Origin: NCEH01 sp043195135
GTDB taxonomy: Bacteria > Pseudomonadota > Alphaproteobacteria > Rhizobiales > Xanthobacteraceae
Direction: 5' to 3' (one strand)
NCBI RefSeq assembly: GCF_043195135.1
Contig: NZ_JBAFWP010000001.1
DNA: 64,000 bases
Every line of letters starts with the position of its first letter. The first letter of the stretch is position 1. The notes under the pieces were generated by a model that was not told where the DNA came from, did not search any database, and saw only the letters and a list, made by a program, of their open reading frames with translations. Below, piece after piece: positions 53,348-61,844 of the stretch. A program made the position numbers and the translations under genes.

Positions 53348-54634
53348 TCAGGCCGCGATTAGCCGCGCGCCGTCGTGACCGGCGATGCGCAGGGGAAGGA
53401 TGGTGCCGCGTGGCGCGGGACGCGAGACGCGCACCGGCGTGAAATGTTCCGTGCGGCCGAGGCCGCCGCTCTCCATCAGCACGCTGCGCTGCGCGCCCAC
53501 GCACAAGGAGAGATGGCGATGCAGCGCCGTGGCGCCCGCCTCGCGCAGGCGCCGCGCCCGGGCCTTCACCACCTCGTGCGGCACCTGCGGCATGCGGGCG
53601 GCGGGCGTGCCGGGGCGGGGCGAATAGGGAAACACATGCAGGAAAGAGAGGCCGCACGCCTCCACGATGTCCAGCGTGTTGCGGAACTGCGCCTCTTCCT
53701 CGGTGGGGAAGCCGGCGATGAGATCGGCGCCGAACACGAGGTCCGGCCGAAGCCGCCGCATCTCGCCCACGAGGCGGATCGCCTCCGCGCGCGAATGGCG
53801 GCGCTTCATGCGCTTCAGGATGAGGTCATCGCCCGATTGCAGCGAGAGATGCAGATGCGGCATCAGCCGCTCTTCCTCGGCGAGCGCGCGCAGCAGGTCG
53901 GCGTCCGCCTCCACCGTATCGATGGAGGAGAGGCGCAGCCGCTTCAGCTCCGGCACATGCTTCAGGATGGCGCGCACAAGCTTGCCCAGCGTCGGCGCGC
54001 CGGGAAGGCCGGCACCGTAGGAGGTGAGATCCACCCCCGTCAGCACCACTTCGCCATGGCCGGTCTCCACCAGGGTGCGCACCTGCGCCACCACCTCGCC
54101 CATGGGCACGGAGCGCGAATTGCCCCGGCCGTAGGGGATGATGCAGAAGGTGCAGCGGTGGTCGCAGCCGTTCTGCACCTGCACGAAGGCGCGCGTGTGC
54201 CGGTCCAGCCCGTCCACCATGTGGAGCGCGGTTTCCCGCACCGACATGATGTCGTCCACCACCACCTTCTCCTCGGCGGCGCGGCCGAGATCCAGCGCGG
54301 CGCGGGCCGCCGCCCAGGTTTCCGGCGCCCCCTTGGCGCCGTTGCCGATCACCCGGTCCACCTCCGCCATGGCGGCGAAGGTTTCCGGCTCGGTCTGGGC
54401 CGCGCAGCCGGTCACGACCACGCGCATGTCGGGATGCGCGCGCTTGAGGCGGCGAATGGTCTGGCGCGCCTGGCGCACGGCCTCGGCGGTGACGGCGCAG
54501 GAATTGACGATGAAGGTGCGCTCCAACCCCGAGGCCTCGGCGGCGCGGCGCATCTGCTCGGAATCCAGGGTGTTCAGCCGGCAGCCGAACGTGACGACCT
54601 CGACGCCCCGCGCTTGGACCGGCGCGGCGCTCAC
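53348..54634 (-). CDS. mtaB: tRNA threonylcarbamoyladenosine methylthiotransferase MtaB
   Basis: Radical-SAM enzyme that adds a methylthio group to t6A37 of tRNA. The 428-residue protein has an N-terminal UPF0004 domain with three cluster Cys (FGCRLN, NSCAVT, TGCAAQ), a radical SAM CxxxCxxC motif (NGCDHRCTFCIIPYGRG) and a C-terminal TRAM-like region. It matches MtaB rather than MiaB in VNSCAVTAEAVRQARQTIRR. The start is GTG at 54634, overlapping the dapF stop (GTGA). Gene order dapF-mtaB-ftsY is conserved in alphaproteobacteria. Confidence 0.95.
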   Translation of the reverse strand: MSAAPVQARGVEVVTFGCRLNTLDSEQMRRAAEASGLERTFIVNSCAVTAEAVRQARQTIRRLKRAHPDMRVVVTGCAAQTEPETFAAMAEVDRVIGNGAKGAPETWAAARAALDLGRAAEEKVVVDDIMSVRETALHMVDGLDRHTRAFVQVQNGCDHRCTFCIIPYGRGNSRSVPMGEVVAQVRTLVETGHGEVVLTGVDLTSYGAGLPGAPTLGKLVRAILKHVPELKRLRLSSIDTVEADADLLRALAEEERLMPHLHLSLQSGDDLILKRMKRRHSRAEAIRLVGEMRRLRPDLVFGADLIAGFPTEEEAQFRNTLDIVEACGLSFLHVFPYSPRPGTPAARMPQVPHEVVKARARRLREAGATALHRHLSLCVGAQRSVLMESGGLGRTEHFTPVRVSRPAPRGTILPLRIAGHDGARLIAA

Positions 54635-55488
54635 GCCGCCTCCGCCAACATGGCCGGGGTCAGCACCCCGGAAAATTCGTAAGCCACCGGCCCAGTCATC
54701 AGCACATGGCCGTCGGCCTGCCGCCAGGAGATGGTCAGATCCCCGCCCGGCAGCGTCACGCGCACGTCGCGTCCCGACCGGCCGGTGCGGGCGGCGGCGA
54801 CGGCAGTGGCGCAGGCGGCGGTGCCGCAGGCCCGCGTGCGCCCGGCGCCGCGTTCCCACACATGCAGCAGGATATGATCGGGCGACAGCATCTGTGCGAA
54901 CGAGATGTTGGCGCGCTCGGGAAACAGCGGATCATGTTCCAGCGCGAAGCCCAGCGTCTCCACATCCACGGCGTCCGCGTCGGGCACGAAGAACACCGCA
55001 TGCGGATTGCCCATGGAGACGAAATTCGCCGGCCCCAGAGCCTCGTACCCCGCCAGGACATGGGCGGAGGTGTCGGCGACAGGGTGGGCGAGCGGAATAT
55101 GCTTCCAGTCGAGATGCGGGGCGCCCATGTCCACGGTCACGTTGCCGTCGGGCAGAATCTCGCAATTCAGCAGGCCGGCGGCGCTGTCGAACAGCACGTG
55201 GCGGGCGCCGGTGCGCCGGGCCTCCAGCGCGGCGATGCAGCGCGTGCCATTGCCGCAGGCGCCGGATTCCGACCCGTCGGAATTGAGGATGCGCACGAAG
55301 CCCATGGAACCGGAGGCGCGCGGCGGATAAAGCACCATCGCCTGGTCGAACGGCAGCGCATCGGCCCGGGCGAGCGCGCGCGCCGCGGCCGGAGGCACCT
55401 CGACCGGATCGGCACGCAAGTCCAGCACGAGAATCTCGTTGCCGAGGCCGTTCATCTTCACAAAGGGGCGATTGGCGAGGCTCGTCAT
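54631..55488 (-). CDS. dapF: Diaminopimelate epimerase
   Basis: Converts LL- to meso-diaminopimelate for lysine and peptidoglycan synthesis, using two Cys as acid/base. The 285-residue protein has VKMNGLGNEILVLDLR at the N-terminus (the usual NGxGNDF is NGLGNEI), SGACGNGTRC with the first catalytic Cys, SMGNPHAVFF and RTRACGTAACAT with the second. The ATG at 55488 is at the conserved start. It is the first gene of the dapF-mtaB-ftsY operon. Confidence 0.96.
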   Translation of the reverse strand: MTSLANRPFVKMNGLGNEILVLDLRADPVEVPPAAARALARADALPFDQAMVLYPPRASGSMGFVRILNSDGSESGACGNGTRCIAALEARRTGARHVLFDSAAGLLNCEILPDGNVTVDMGAPHLDWKHIPLAHPVADTSAHVLAGYEALGPANFVSMGNPHAVFFVPDADAVDVETLGFALEHDPLFPERANISFAQMLSPDHILLHVWERGAGRTRACGTAACATAVAAARTGRSGRDVRVTLPGGDLTISWRQADGHVLMTGPVAYEFSGVLTPAMLAEAA

Positions 55489-55749
55489 GGGTCCACACAC
55501 GCATCGGGGGATGCGGGTCTTATATGGCCTCAGGCGGGGGATGCGCCACCCCGGAGCGGAACAGGACGGCTTTTGTGGGGCGCACGCGGCCAAAAAGCGC
55601 CTGCGGGGCGCCCCCGGGGATCGGCGCCGCCTGCCCTTACGGCCACCTAGGCGCCTCGCGCGAACATGATAAAAGAGGGCCGGCGGCATCTGCCTTTGGC
55701 CCGAATCGGGTGGTACGGGCAGCAGATGTCGGCAAGGAGATTTCAGGCG

Positions 55750-56502
55750 ATGGGCGGTGGAGACGTGGTTCGTGGAACACGGGCGGCGTTGCTGGCCATG
55801 GGCGTGGCAAGCGGCCTTTTCGCGCTCGGCGCGCCCATCCTGAGCAGCGGCGCGCGCGCACAGGGCGCCGCGCCCGCGGGCCAGGCCGGAACGCAGGCAC
55901 CCGCGCCCAATCCGGCGCCGGATACCGGCGGGCCCGCCACCACCCAGGCGCTGCCGGGGCCCGCCTCGCCCCTGTCGCCGCCGGCGGGCGTCGATCCCCG
56001 GTCGGTGCAGACCCAGCCGCTCACCGCCCCCTCGGTTCCGGCCTTCACCGGCGAGGAAACGCAGCTCGCGACCCTTCCGGTGCTGACCAAGAGCGGCAGC
56101 GCGAGCTGGGACACGGGGTTCGACACCATCGTCGCGACGCTCAAGGACATTACGGCGGAAATGAACCGCATGGGCCTAAAGCGGGCCGGCGACGTTTTCA
56201 TCGTCTACAACGCCAGCGACGATGCCGGCTTCGAGTTCGAAGCCCAGGTGCCGTTCACCGGCGCCACCACCCAGAAGCCGCAGGGCGAGGTGAAGCTCGG
56301 CGCCTCGTTCGCCGGGAAGGCCTTCAAATTCACCCACAAGGGTTCGTTCGCCGATATGGACGACACCTACGAGGCCATCGCCAATTTCCTCGACGACAAG
56401 AACATCGCCGCGCAGGACCTCTATATCGAGCAGTACCGCACCGACCCGCAGGCCACCGCGCCGGATTCGCTGGTTGTGGACATCTTCGTTCCGGTTCGCT
56501 GA
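55750..56502 (+). CDS. Exported GyrI-like (effector-binding) domain protein
   Basis: A 250-residue protein. Residues 1-38 look like a signal sequence (RGTRAALLAMGVASGLFALGAPILSSGARA), then a Pro/Ala/Gly-rich linker to about residue 110. The C-terminal domain (about 110-250; TLPVLTKSGSASWDTGFDTIVATLKDITAEMN, GDVFIVYNASDDAGFEFEAQVPF, YEAIANFLDDKN, DPQATAPDSLVVDIFVPV) has the GyrI/AraC-effector-binding fold that binds small molecules or DNA gyrase. An exported copy of this domain is unusual. AAGGAG lies 10 nt before the ATG at 55750. Operon context gives no clue: dapF is divergent on one side and thpR follows after 110 bp. Confidence 0.72.
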   Translation: MGGGDVVRGTRAALLAMGVASGLFALGAPILSSGARAQGAAPAGQAGTQAPAPNPAPDTGGPATTQALPGPASPLSPPAGVDPRSVQTQPLTAPSVPAFTGEETQLATLPVLTKSGSASWDTGFDTIVATLKDITAEMNRMGLKRAGDVFIVYNASDDAGFEFEAQVPFTGATTQKPQGEVKLGASFAGKAFKFTHKGSFADMDDTYEAIANFLDDKNIAAQDLYIEQYRTDPQATAPDSLVVDIFVPVR

Positions 56503-56612
56503 ACCAAACACTTCCCAGCGGGCCGCGAATCCTTTTCACTAGAGGAAGTTGTGTTGTCTTTCGGTGAACCGCCGATCGCGGCGGCGCCGAGGTGACGATG
56601 AGGAGGCGCCCC

Positions 56613-57197
56613 ATGCCCCGGCTCTTCACCGCGCTCGAGATTCCGAGCCAGATTGGAGACAGCCTGTCCCTCATGCGGGGGGGCCTCTCCGGCGCCCGAT
56701 GGATGGACCCCGAAAACTACCACGTCACCCTGCGCTTCATCGGCGATGTGGACGACGCCAAGGCCCGCGACATCGCCCTGATGCTCGGGCAGGTGCGCCG
56801 CCGCGCCTTCGAGATGAGCATCGGCGGGCTCGACCAGTTCGGGGGCCACAAGCCGCGGGTCATCTACGCCAGCGTGCGCCCCAACCCCGCCTTGCTGGAG
56901 CTTCAGGCCGAGCATGAGCGCATCATGCAGCGCCTCGGCCTGCCGGCGGAGCGCAATTACAAGCCGCACGTTACCCTCGCCCGGCTGCGCGACACCTCGA
57001 GCCGGCAAGTCGCCGATTATCTCGCCACGCGCGGTTTCTTCCGCAGCGAAAGCTTCCTCGCGACCCGGTTCGTCCTGTTCTCCTCGCGCGATTCGGTCGG
57101 CGGCGGCCCCTATGTGGAAGAGGCCGCCTATCCGCTCGACGGGGGCGCGGCCCTGCGTCTTGCGATGCCCGAAGGACATCCCATATCCCTTGCATGA
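56613..57197 (+). CDS. thpR: RNA 2',3'-cyclic phosphodiesterase
   Basis: 2H-phosphoesterase that hydrolyses RNA 2',3'-cyclic phosphates. The 194-residue protein starts MPRLFTALEIP and has both HxTL motifs (YHVTLRFIGDVD and PHVTLARLRD), with the spacing and length of the LigT/ThpR family. AGGAGG lies before the ATG at 56613. Its stop overlaps the start of the YkvA gene (ATGA), so both are translated from one mRNA. Confidence 0.94.
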   Translation: MPRLFTALEIPSQIGDSLSLMRGGLSGARWMDPENYHVTLRFIGDVDDAKARDIALMLGQVRRRAFEMSIGGLDQFGGHKPRVIYASVRPNPALLELQAEHERIMQRLGLPAERNYKPHVTLARLRDTSSRQVADYLATRGFFRSESFLATRFVLFSSRDSVGGGPYVEEAAYPLDGGAALRLAMPEGHPISLA

Positions 57198-57637
57198 GTG
57201 ATACCGAACGCGCCCGCTTCCGCTTCGATTGGAGCGCACTGCCCTTCGCGGAACGGCTGAAGGCGGCGAAGGACGAAAACCTCGTCAAGAAAGGCTTCTG
57301 GCAGAAGCTGAAAAGCACCGCAGCGCACGTGCCGTTCGCGGAAGATGCGGTGGCGGCCTATTACGCCGCCTTCGACCATGAAACCCCGGTGCGCGTGCGC
57401 GCGACTCTGCTGGGTGCGCTCGCCTATTTCATCCTGCCCCTGGACGCCATACCCGACATCCTGCCGGTGATCGGCTTTTCCGACGATGCGGCGGTGCTGT
57501 TCCTGGCGTTCCAGGCGCTGACCTCCCACATCACGCCCGCCCATCAGGCGGCGGCGAAGGAGATCATCACGCGGCTGCGCACGGAGAGCGCGGACAATCC
57601 CGAGGCGTCCGACGCGCCCGGTCCCGCCGGCGCCTGA
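57194..57637 (+). CDS. YkvA-family (DUF1232) protein
   Basis: A 147-residue protein with the DUF1232 core VRATLLGALAYFILPLDAIPDILPVIGFSDDAAVL, a hydrophobic hairpin with the P-x-D-x-I-P-D motif, probably membrane associated. It is preceded by a charged helix and followed by a polar tail (ESADNPEASDAPGPAGA). The family function is unknown. It is translationally coupled to thpR and ends 144 bp before the autotransporter stop on the other strand, with a shared terminator between them. Confidence 0.9.
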   Translation: MSDTERARFRFDWSALPFAERLKAAKDENLVKKGFWQKLKSTAAHVPFAEDAVAAYYAAFDHETPVRVRATLLGALAYFILPLDAIPDILPVIGFSDDAAVLFLAFQALTSHITPAHQAAAKEIITRLRTESADNPEASDAPGPAGA

Positions 57638-57710
57638 GCGCGCGGCCTCCCGCGCGCCTTGCCTTCCGCGCGCCTTGCCTCCCGCGCACCTTTCCGCCGC
57701 TCCAATGCGA

Positions 57711-57740
57711 AACGCCGCTGCCCCGGGCAGCGGCGTTTTT
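57711..57740 (+). terminator. Rho-independent terminator between convergent genes
   Basis: AACGCCGCTG and CAGCGGCGTT form a perfect 10-bp stem around CCCCGGG, with TTTTTGTTT after it on the plus strand; on the minus strand only TTT follows. It ends the thpR-ykvA operon and may partly terminate the autotransporter transcript. Confidence 0.85.
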
Positions 57741-57780
57741 GTTTGGCCTTGGTTCGCCCGCGCGCGGCGCGCGAGATGCC

Positions 57781-60700
57781 TCAGAAGCGGACCTGAAGCC
57801 CGCCGCGCAGCGACTGGTCGGTGCCGACGGTGGAGAAATTCCCGTCATAGGCCGCGAACAGGGACATTTTGTCGGTGGCCGAGAGCGAGAGCCGCGCGCC
57901 CACCGGCAGCACCCAGGCATCCTGATTGAAGCCCTGCACCAGGATCGGCGCATAGCCGGGCAGCTGAACATTGGGATTGGCGCTGTCCACCACCACGTCG
58001 CGCGCGATGCCGGTCTCGATCTCGCCCGTCAGCCAGCCCGCCCAGCCGAATTGGCGCAGGTTAACCTTCTGCTGCATGGTCACGGTGAATTCCGGCCGCA
58101 ACAGGGTGTAGTCGCTGCCGCTCCAGGCGGCATTGAGGCCGGGATAGAAGCTGTTCTCGGTATAGCTGTCCACATTGACGTTCAGCAGCGTCAGGGCGGC
58201 GCGGGGAATGAAGCTCATCGTCCCCATCTCGACGCTGGTGGAGGCGGCGAGCCGGCCGGCGATGCGCAGATCGTTGAAATTGGCGTTCGTGGCCGCAAGG
58301 CCGCCGCCGACCCAATAGGTCTGGTTCGCCTCGTCGTCGCCGCGCCCGATCAGCACCGAGCCGTTCAGCACCACGCGGCCGATTTCGTAGGACGCATAGG
58401 CGCCGAGCGAATAGGCGTTGGAGGTATAGTTCGGGCTGGCGGTGCCGGAGGCGTCGGCATTGTTCTGGCTGTAGGTGCCCATCAGGCCGACCACCAGGTT
58501 TTTCGCCACTTCCCCGTCCACGCCCAGCATCACGCCGCCGCCGTCCGACTGGATGGTCGGGACGCCGCCATCGGCATAGAGGCGGGTGCGCGAGCCATAG
58601 GCATTGGCCCACAGGGCCATGCCGTCGGCGCGCGAGCCCTGGCTGACGGGGCCGATGCCGGTGAGGAAGCCGGTCACATTCTGCCCGCCGTCGGCATTGG
58701 CCGCGACCGCCGGCCCGGAGAGGCTGGGCTTGGCGCCCGGCGCGCTCGGCGCGGCATCCTGGAACTGGGCCGCCCGCCGCTCCAGCACATCCAGGCTGCG
58801 CAGGGTATCGGCGGCCGCAAGGCGGGTGGTGGCATCCACCTGGAACGGGCTGATCGTCGCCACGTTCACGCCGTTGGCCCCATATTGCGCGCCGACGCCC
58901 ATGCGGGTGTCGCCGGCGCTGATGGACCCGAACGTGCCCACGATCGTATTCGCCGCGAGGATGTTGTAGATGCCGTTTGCCCCGCCGGTCGCCGGCTGGA
59001 TGGTGACGCTGCCGCCCCGGAGATCGGCTTCGTTGGTCACGATCAGCTGGTCGCTCAGCCCGGCCCCGTTGGTCTCGATCTGGAGCACGCCGCCATTGGC
59101 GACATAATTGCCGACCATCAAGGTGCCGATGCTGTTGCCCGGTGCGATCACGCCGCCCGCGCCGCCCACCGTGCCGTTGACGAAGCCGGTGCCCTGAAGC
59201 ACCGCCCCGCCGCCGAGGCTGACCGCGCCGACCAGGGTTCCGTCCACCCGCACGTTGTTGAAGCCGGTCACCGAGACATCGCCCAGCATCTGCCCCGAGG
59301 ATTGCAGGGTGAAGCTGTTGCCATAGCCCGAGGCCAGCAGCGCGAAGAGCGAGACGCTGGTATCCGCCGCGAGGCTGCCCCCCACGATGGCGCTGTTGCC
59401 GGATCCGGCAAGGCCGATCTGCCCGGACATGCCGCCGTTCATCTGGAAGCTGTTGGCGCTGCCGGAAATCTGCACCTGGCCGGAGACCGAGCCGCCGGCA
59501 TTCACCTGCGCCTGGTTCTGCGAACCCGCCATTTCAAGCGCGACATTGGTCGCCTGGGGAATGGTGAAGGACGGCGTCGCGGTGCCGGCGGCATTCTGCT
59601 GCGCGATATAGTTCTGAAGATAGGCGTTCGCGGACGTGACCTTGCCCGAGATGACAAGGCCGTTGCCGGAGCCGGAGACGGAGATGCGCCCGTCCACCTC
59701 GCCGGTGGAGCCGATCTGCGCGATGCCGCCGGTGCCGCTCAAGGCGAGCGCCTGGTCGCTGGCCGTATTGGCGATGAAGGGCGCGACGCCGTTCTGGTAG
59801 CCGAACGCCGCCGACGGGATCATCGAGACGGCGGGCGAGGTGATGGTCCCGGCGATGGAGGCGCGGTTGTTCTGCCCGGCCAGGGCCACGAGGCCGGTAA
59901 CGCCGCCATCGAGGGTCAGCGTATTGCTCGACCCGTTGAGGGCCACGGTGCCGAGCACGGCGCCGGTGGATTGAACATTGGTGGTGTTCTGCGTGCCGTT
60001 CACCAATACGGCGTAGGAGTCGCCGCCATAGGTGTTGATGGTGCCGCCGATATTCGCCTTATTGTTCGACCCCGCCATGGAGATGGCGGCGGAATTGTCG
60101 CCCCACAATTCCAGGATGGCGCCGGAAGTCAGGTTCAGCGTCGCATCCCCCTGAAGCGCGACGCCGGAAATATTGCTGCCGAACACCGCGAGGCTCGGGC
60201 GCGGTACGGTGATCGCGCTGACGGAACCGGTGGGGTTCGCCTGGTTCTGATAATAGATCGTCGGATCGACATACCAGGACCCGATCGTGCTGCCCGACGG
60301 GCCGAGGGTGAGCGTCTGGCCCTTCACGTCGAGCGAGGACGTGCGCACATTGTCGCCGGTGCAAACCGTGCTGGTAGCGGAGACCTTCGTCGGGCTGGCA
60401 CCGAAGCTACAGCTGCCCTGGGTGGTGGTGGCGAGCACCACATTGCGGTCGAGCGCCCACACCAGCGGCACGGAGGTATAGTCGCCGATCTGGTAGCCAT
60501 AGGGCGCGAACCAATTCTGCGCGCCGAAGAAGGGGAACCAATAGGCGGCGTTCGACTGATAGCCGAGGAAGTTGATGGCATAGGCGAAGTCGGTCGCCGT
60601 ATTGTAGAACAGCGACGATGTATAGCCCGCGATCAGGCCGCTGTGGCCGATCAGCTCGCCGCCCGTGCCGAAGCTCGGCATCTGGTAGAGCGCGAGGCCG

Positions 60701-61749
60701 TAATAGGACGGGATCGAGCCCACCGAGCCGGGATAGATGAAATCGGTGCGCTGGGCCTGCATGCTGGCGCTCAGCAGGCCATTGTCGTTGGTGGCGATCT
60801 CGCGCACCCATTTCAGCTCGTCCGATGGGGTGGAGAGCATCGCGCCCGCCGCCCAGGGCACCTGCGGATCGACGAAGCTCATGTTGTAGGCGCTGCCGGC
60901 GGGCACCGTATAGGGCGCCTGGGTCACCAGATACTGGTTGGAGCCGGCGTAATTGGCGGTGGTGAACTGGTCGGTATAGGGAAAGGCGGAATTCTTCATC
61001 CCCATGGGCGTGAAGACCAGGTCCTGCGCGAGCTTCTCCATCGCGGTGCCGGTCACGCTCTGCGCGATCAGGCCCAGCAGGACGAAATTGGTGTTGGCAT
61101 AGGCCATCTGGCCGACCGCGCCGGCCTTCTGGGCGCCGGTGTTCATTGCCTGCACGACCGCCTGGATCAGCTGCTCCGGGGTGTAGTTCGCGCTGCCGTA
61201 GGGACCGTTCGGGCTGTTGAAATTGGCCCATTCCTGAAGGATCGTCTCCCCCGGGACATGCAGGGAGGGCGAGACCAGATATTCCGGCAGGCCGCTGGTC
61301 ATGCTCATCACGTTGCGGACGGTGATGACGTTGCCGTTCGGAATATTCAGGCCCGCGACATAGGTATTGATCGGCGCGTCAAGGTTGATCAGCCCCTGGT
61401 CCGCGAGACGCATCACCACCGTGCCGGTGATGGTCTTGGAAGCGCTGCCGATGCGGAACTGGGTGTCGGAGGTGATCGGGCGGGTATGCTGCACGTCGGC
61501 ATAGCCGGCGGTGCCGACCCAGGACTTGGTGCCGCCGTTCCAGCTCACCGCGATCGAGATGCCCTCGATATTGTTCTGGGAATAGACCGAATCCAGGAAG
61601 CCCTGGAGCACCGGCATGAGTTGCGCCGACTGAAGGTCGGTCTGCCCCGCGAAGGCGGGCGAGAGCGCCAGCGCCCCGCACGCCACACCGGCCGCCAGGC
61701 GGCGCAATTGCCGCGACACAACCCCGTTTCCCGCGCACTGAATCCTCAT
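57781..61749 (-). CDS. Autotransporter with S12 / class C beta-lactamase-like passenger
   Basis: A 1322-residue type V secretion protein. Residues 1-35 are a signal peptide (AAGVACGALALSPAFA). The serine hydrolase domain covers about 38-410: catalytic S102-x-x-K105 (GSASKT), Y217-A-N219 and H369-S-G (the third motif of class C beta-lactamases, DD-peptidases and S12 esterases). Residues about 450-1000 are a beta-helix-like passenger with many SGSGN/GSxN-type turns. The last 280 or so (from GMALWANAYGSRTRLYADGG) are an autotransporter beta-barrel ending in Phe (GGLQVRF), recognised by BamA. The ATG at 61749 has GGAGG 7 nt upstream. It follows the peptide exporter by 95 bp and is likely in its operon. 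Substrate unknown. Confidence 0.93.
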   Translation of the reverse strand: MRIQCAGNGVVSRQLRRLAAGVACGALALSPAFAGQTDLQSAQLMPVLQGFLDSVYSQNNIEGISIAVSWNGGTKSWVGTAGYADVQHTRPITSDTQFRIGSASKTITGTVVMRLADQGLINLDAPINTYVAGLNIPNGNVITVRNVMSMTSGLPEYLVSPSLHVPGETILQEWANFNSPNGPYGSANYTPEQLIQAVVQAMNTGAQKAGAVGQMAYANTNFVLLGLIAQSVTGTAMEKLAQDLVFTPMGMKNSAFPYTDQFTTANYAGSNQYLVTQAPYTVPAGSAYNMSFVDPQVPWAAGAMLSTPSDELKWVREIATNDNGLLSASMQAQRTDFIYPGSVGSIPSYYGLALYQMPSFGTGGELIGHSGLIAGYTSSLFYNTATDFAYAINFLGYQSNAAYWFPFFGAQNWFAPYGYQIGDYTSVPLVWALDRNVVLATTTQGSCSFGASPTKVSATSTVCTGDNVRTSSLDVKGQTLTLGPSGSTIGSWYVDPTIYYQNQANPTGSVSAITVPRPSLAVFGSNISGVALQGDATLNLTSGAILELWGDNSAAISMAGSNNKANIGGTINTYGGDSYAVLVNGTQNTTNVQSTGAVLGTVALNGSSNTLTLDGGVTGLVALAGQNNRASIAGTITSPAVSMIPSAAFGYQNGVAPFIANTASDQALALSGTGGIAQIGSTGEVDGRISVSGSGNGLVISGKVTSANAYLQNYIAQQNAAGTATPSFTIPQATNVALEMAGSQNQAQVNAGGSVSGQVQISGSANSFQMNGGMSGQIGLAGSGNSAIVGGSLAADTSVSLFALLASGYGNSFTLQSSGQMLGDVSVTGFNNVRVDGTLVGAVSLGGGAVLQGTGFVNGTVGGAGGVIAPGNSIGTLMVGNYVANGGVLQIETNGAGLSDQLIVTNEADLRGGSVTIQPATGGANGIYNILAANTIVGTFGSISAGDTRMGVGAQYGANGVNVATISPFQVDATTRLAAADTLRSLDVLERRAAQFQDAAPSAPGAKPSLSGPAVAANADGGQNVTGFLTGIGPVSQGSRADGMALWANAYGSRTRLYADGGVPTIQSDGGGVMLGVDGEVAKNLVVGLMGTYSQNNADASGTASPNYTSNAYSLGAYASYEIGRVVLNGSVLIGRGDDEANQTYWVGGGLAATNANFNDLRIAGRLAASTSVEMGTMSFIPRAALTLLNVNVDSYTENSFYPGLNAAWSGSDYTLLRPEFTVTMQQKVNLRQFGWAGWLTGEIETGIARDVVVDSANPNVQLPGYAPILVQGFNQDAWVLPVGARLSLSATDKMSLFAAYDGNFSTVGTDQSLRGGLQVRF

Positions 61750-61844
61750 GGCCCCGCCTCCATGGTGAACAATGGATTGCAATTCTGACATCAGCAATTA
61801 TCGGTTGTAGAACGACGCTGGCGTGACGTAATCCGAAAAACACG

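Noticed and set aside
57739..61788. A 1349-codon open frame on the plus strand opposite the autotransporter gene
   Set aside because: It mirrors the real gene, its product is a His/Ala/Gly/Arg-rich composition without domains, and such antisense frames are common in high-GC DNA.
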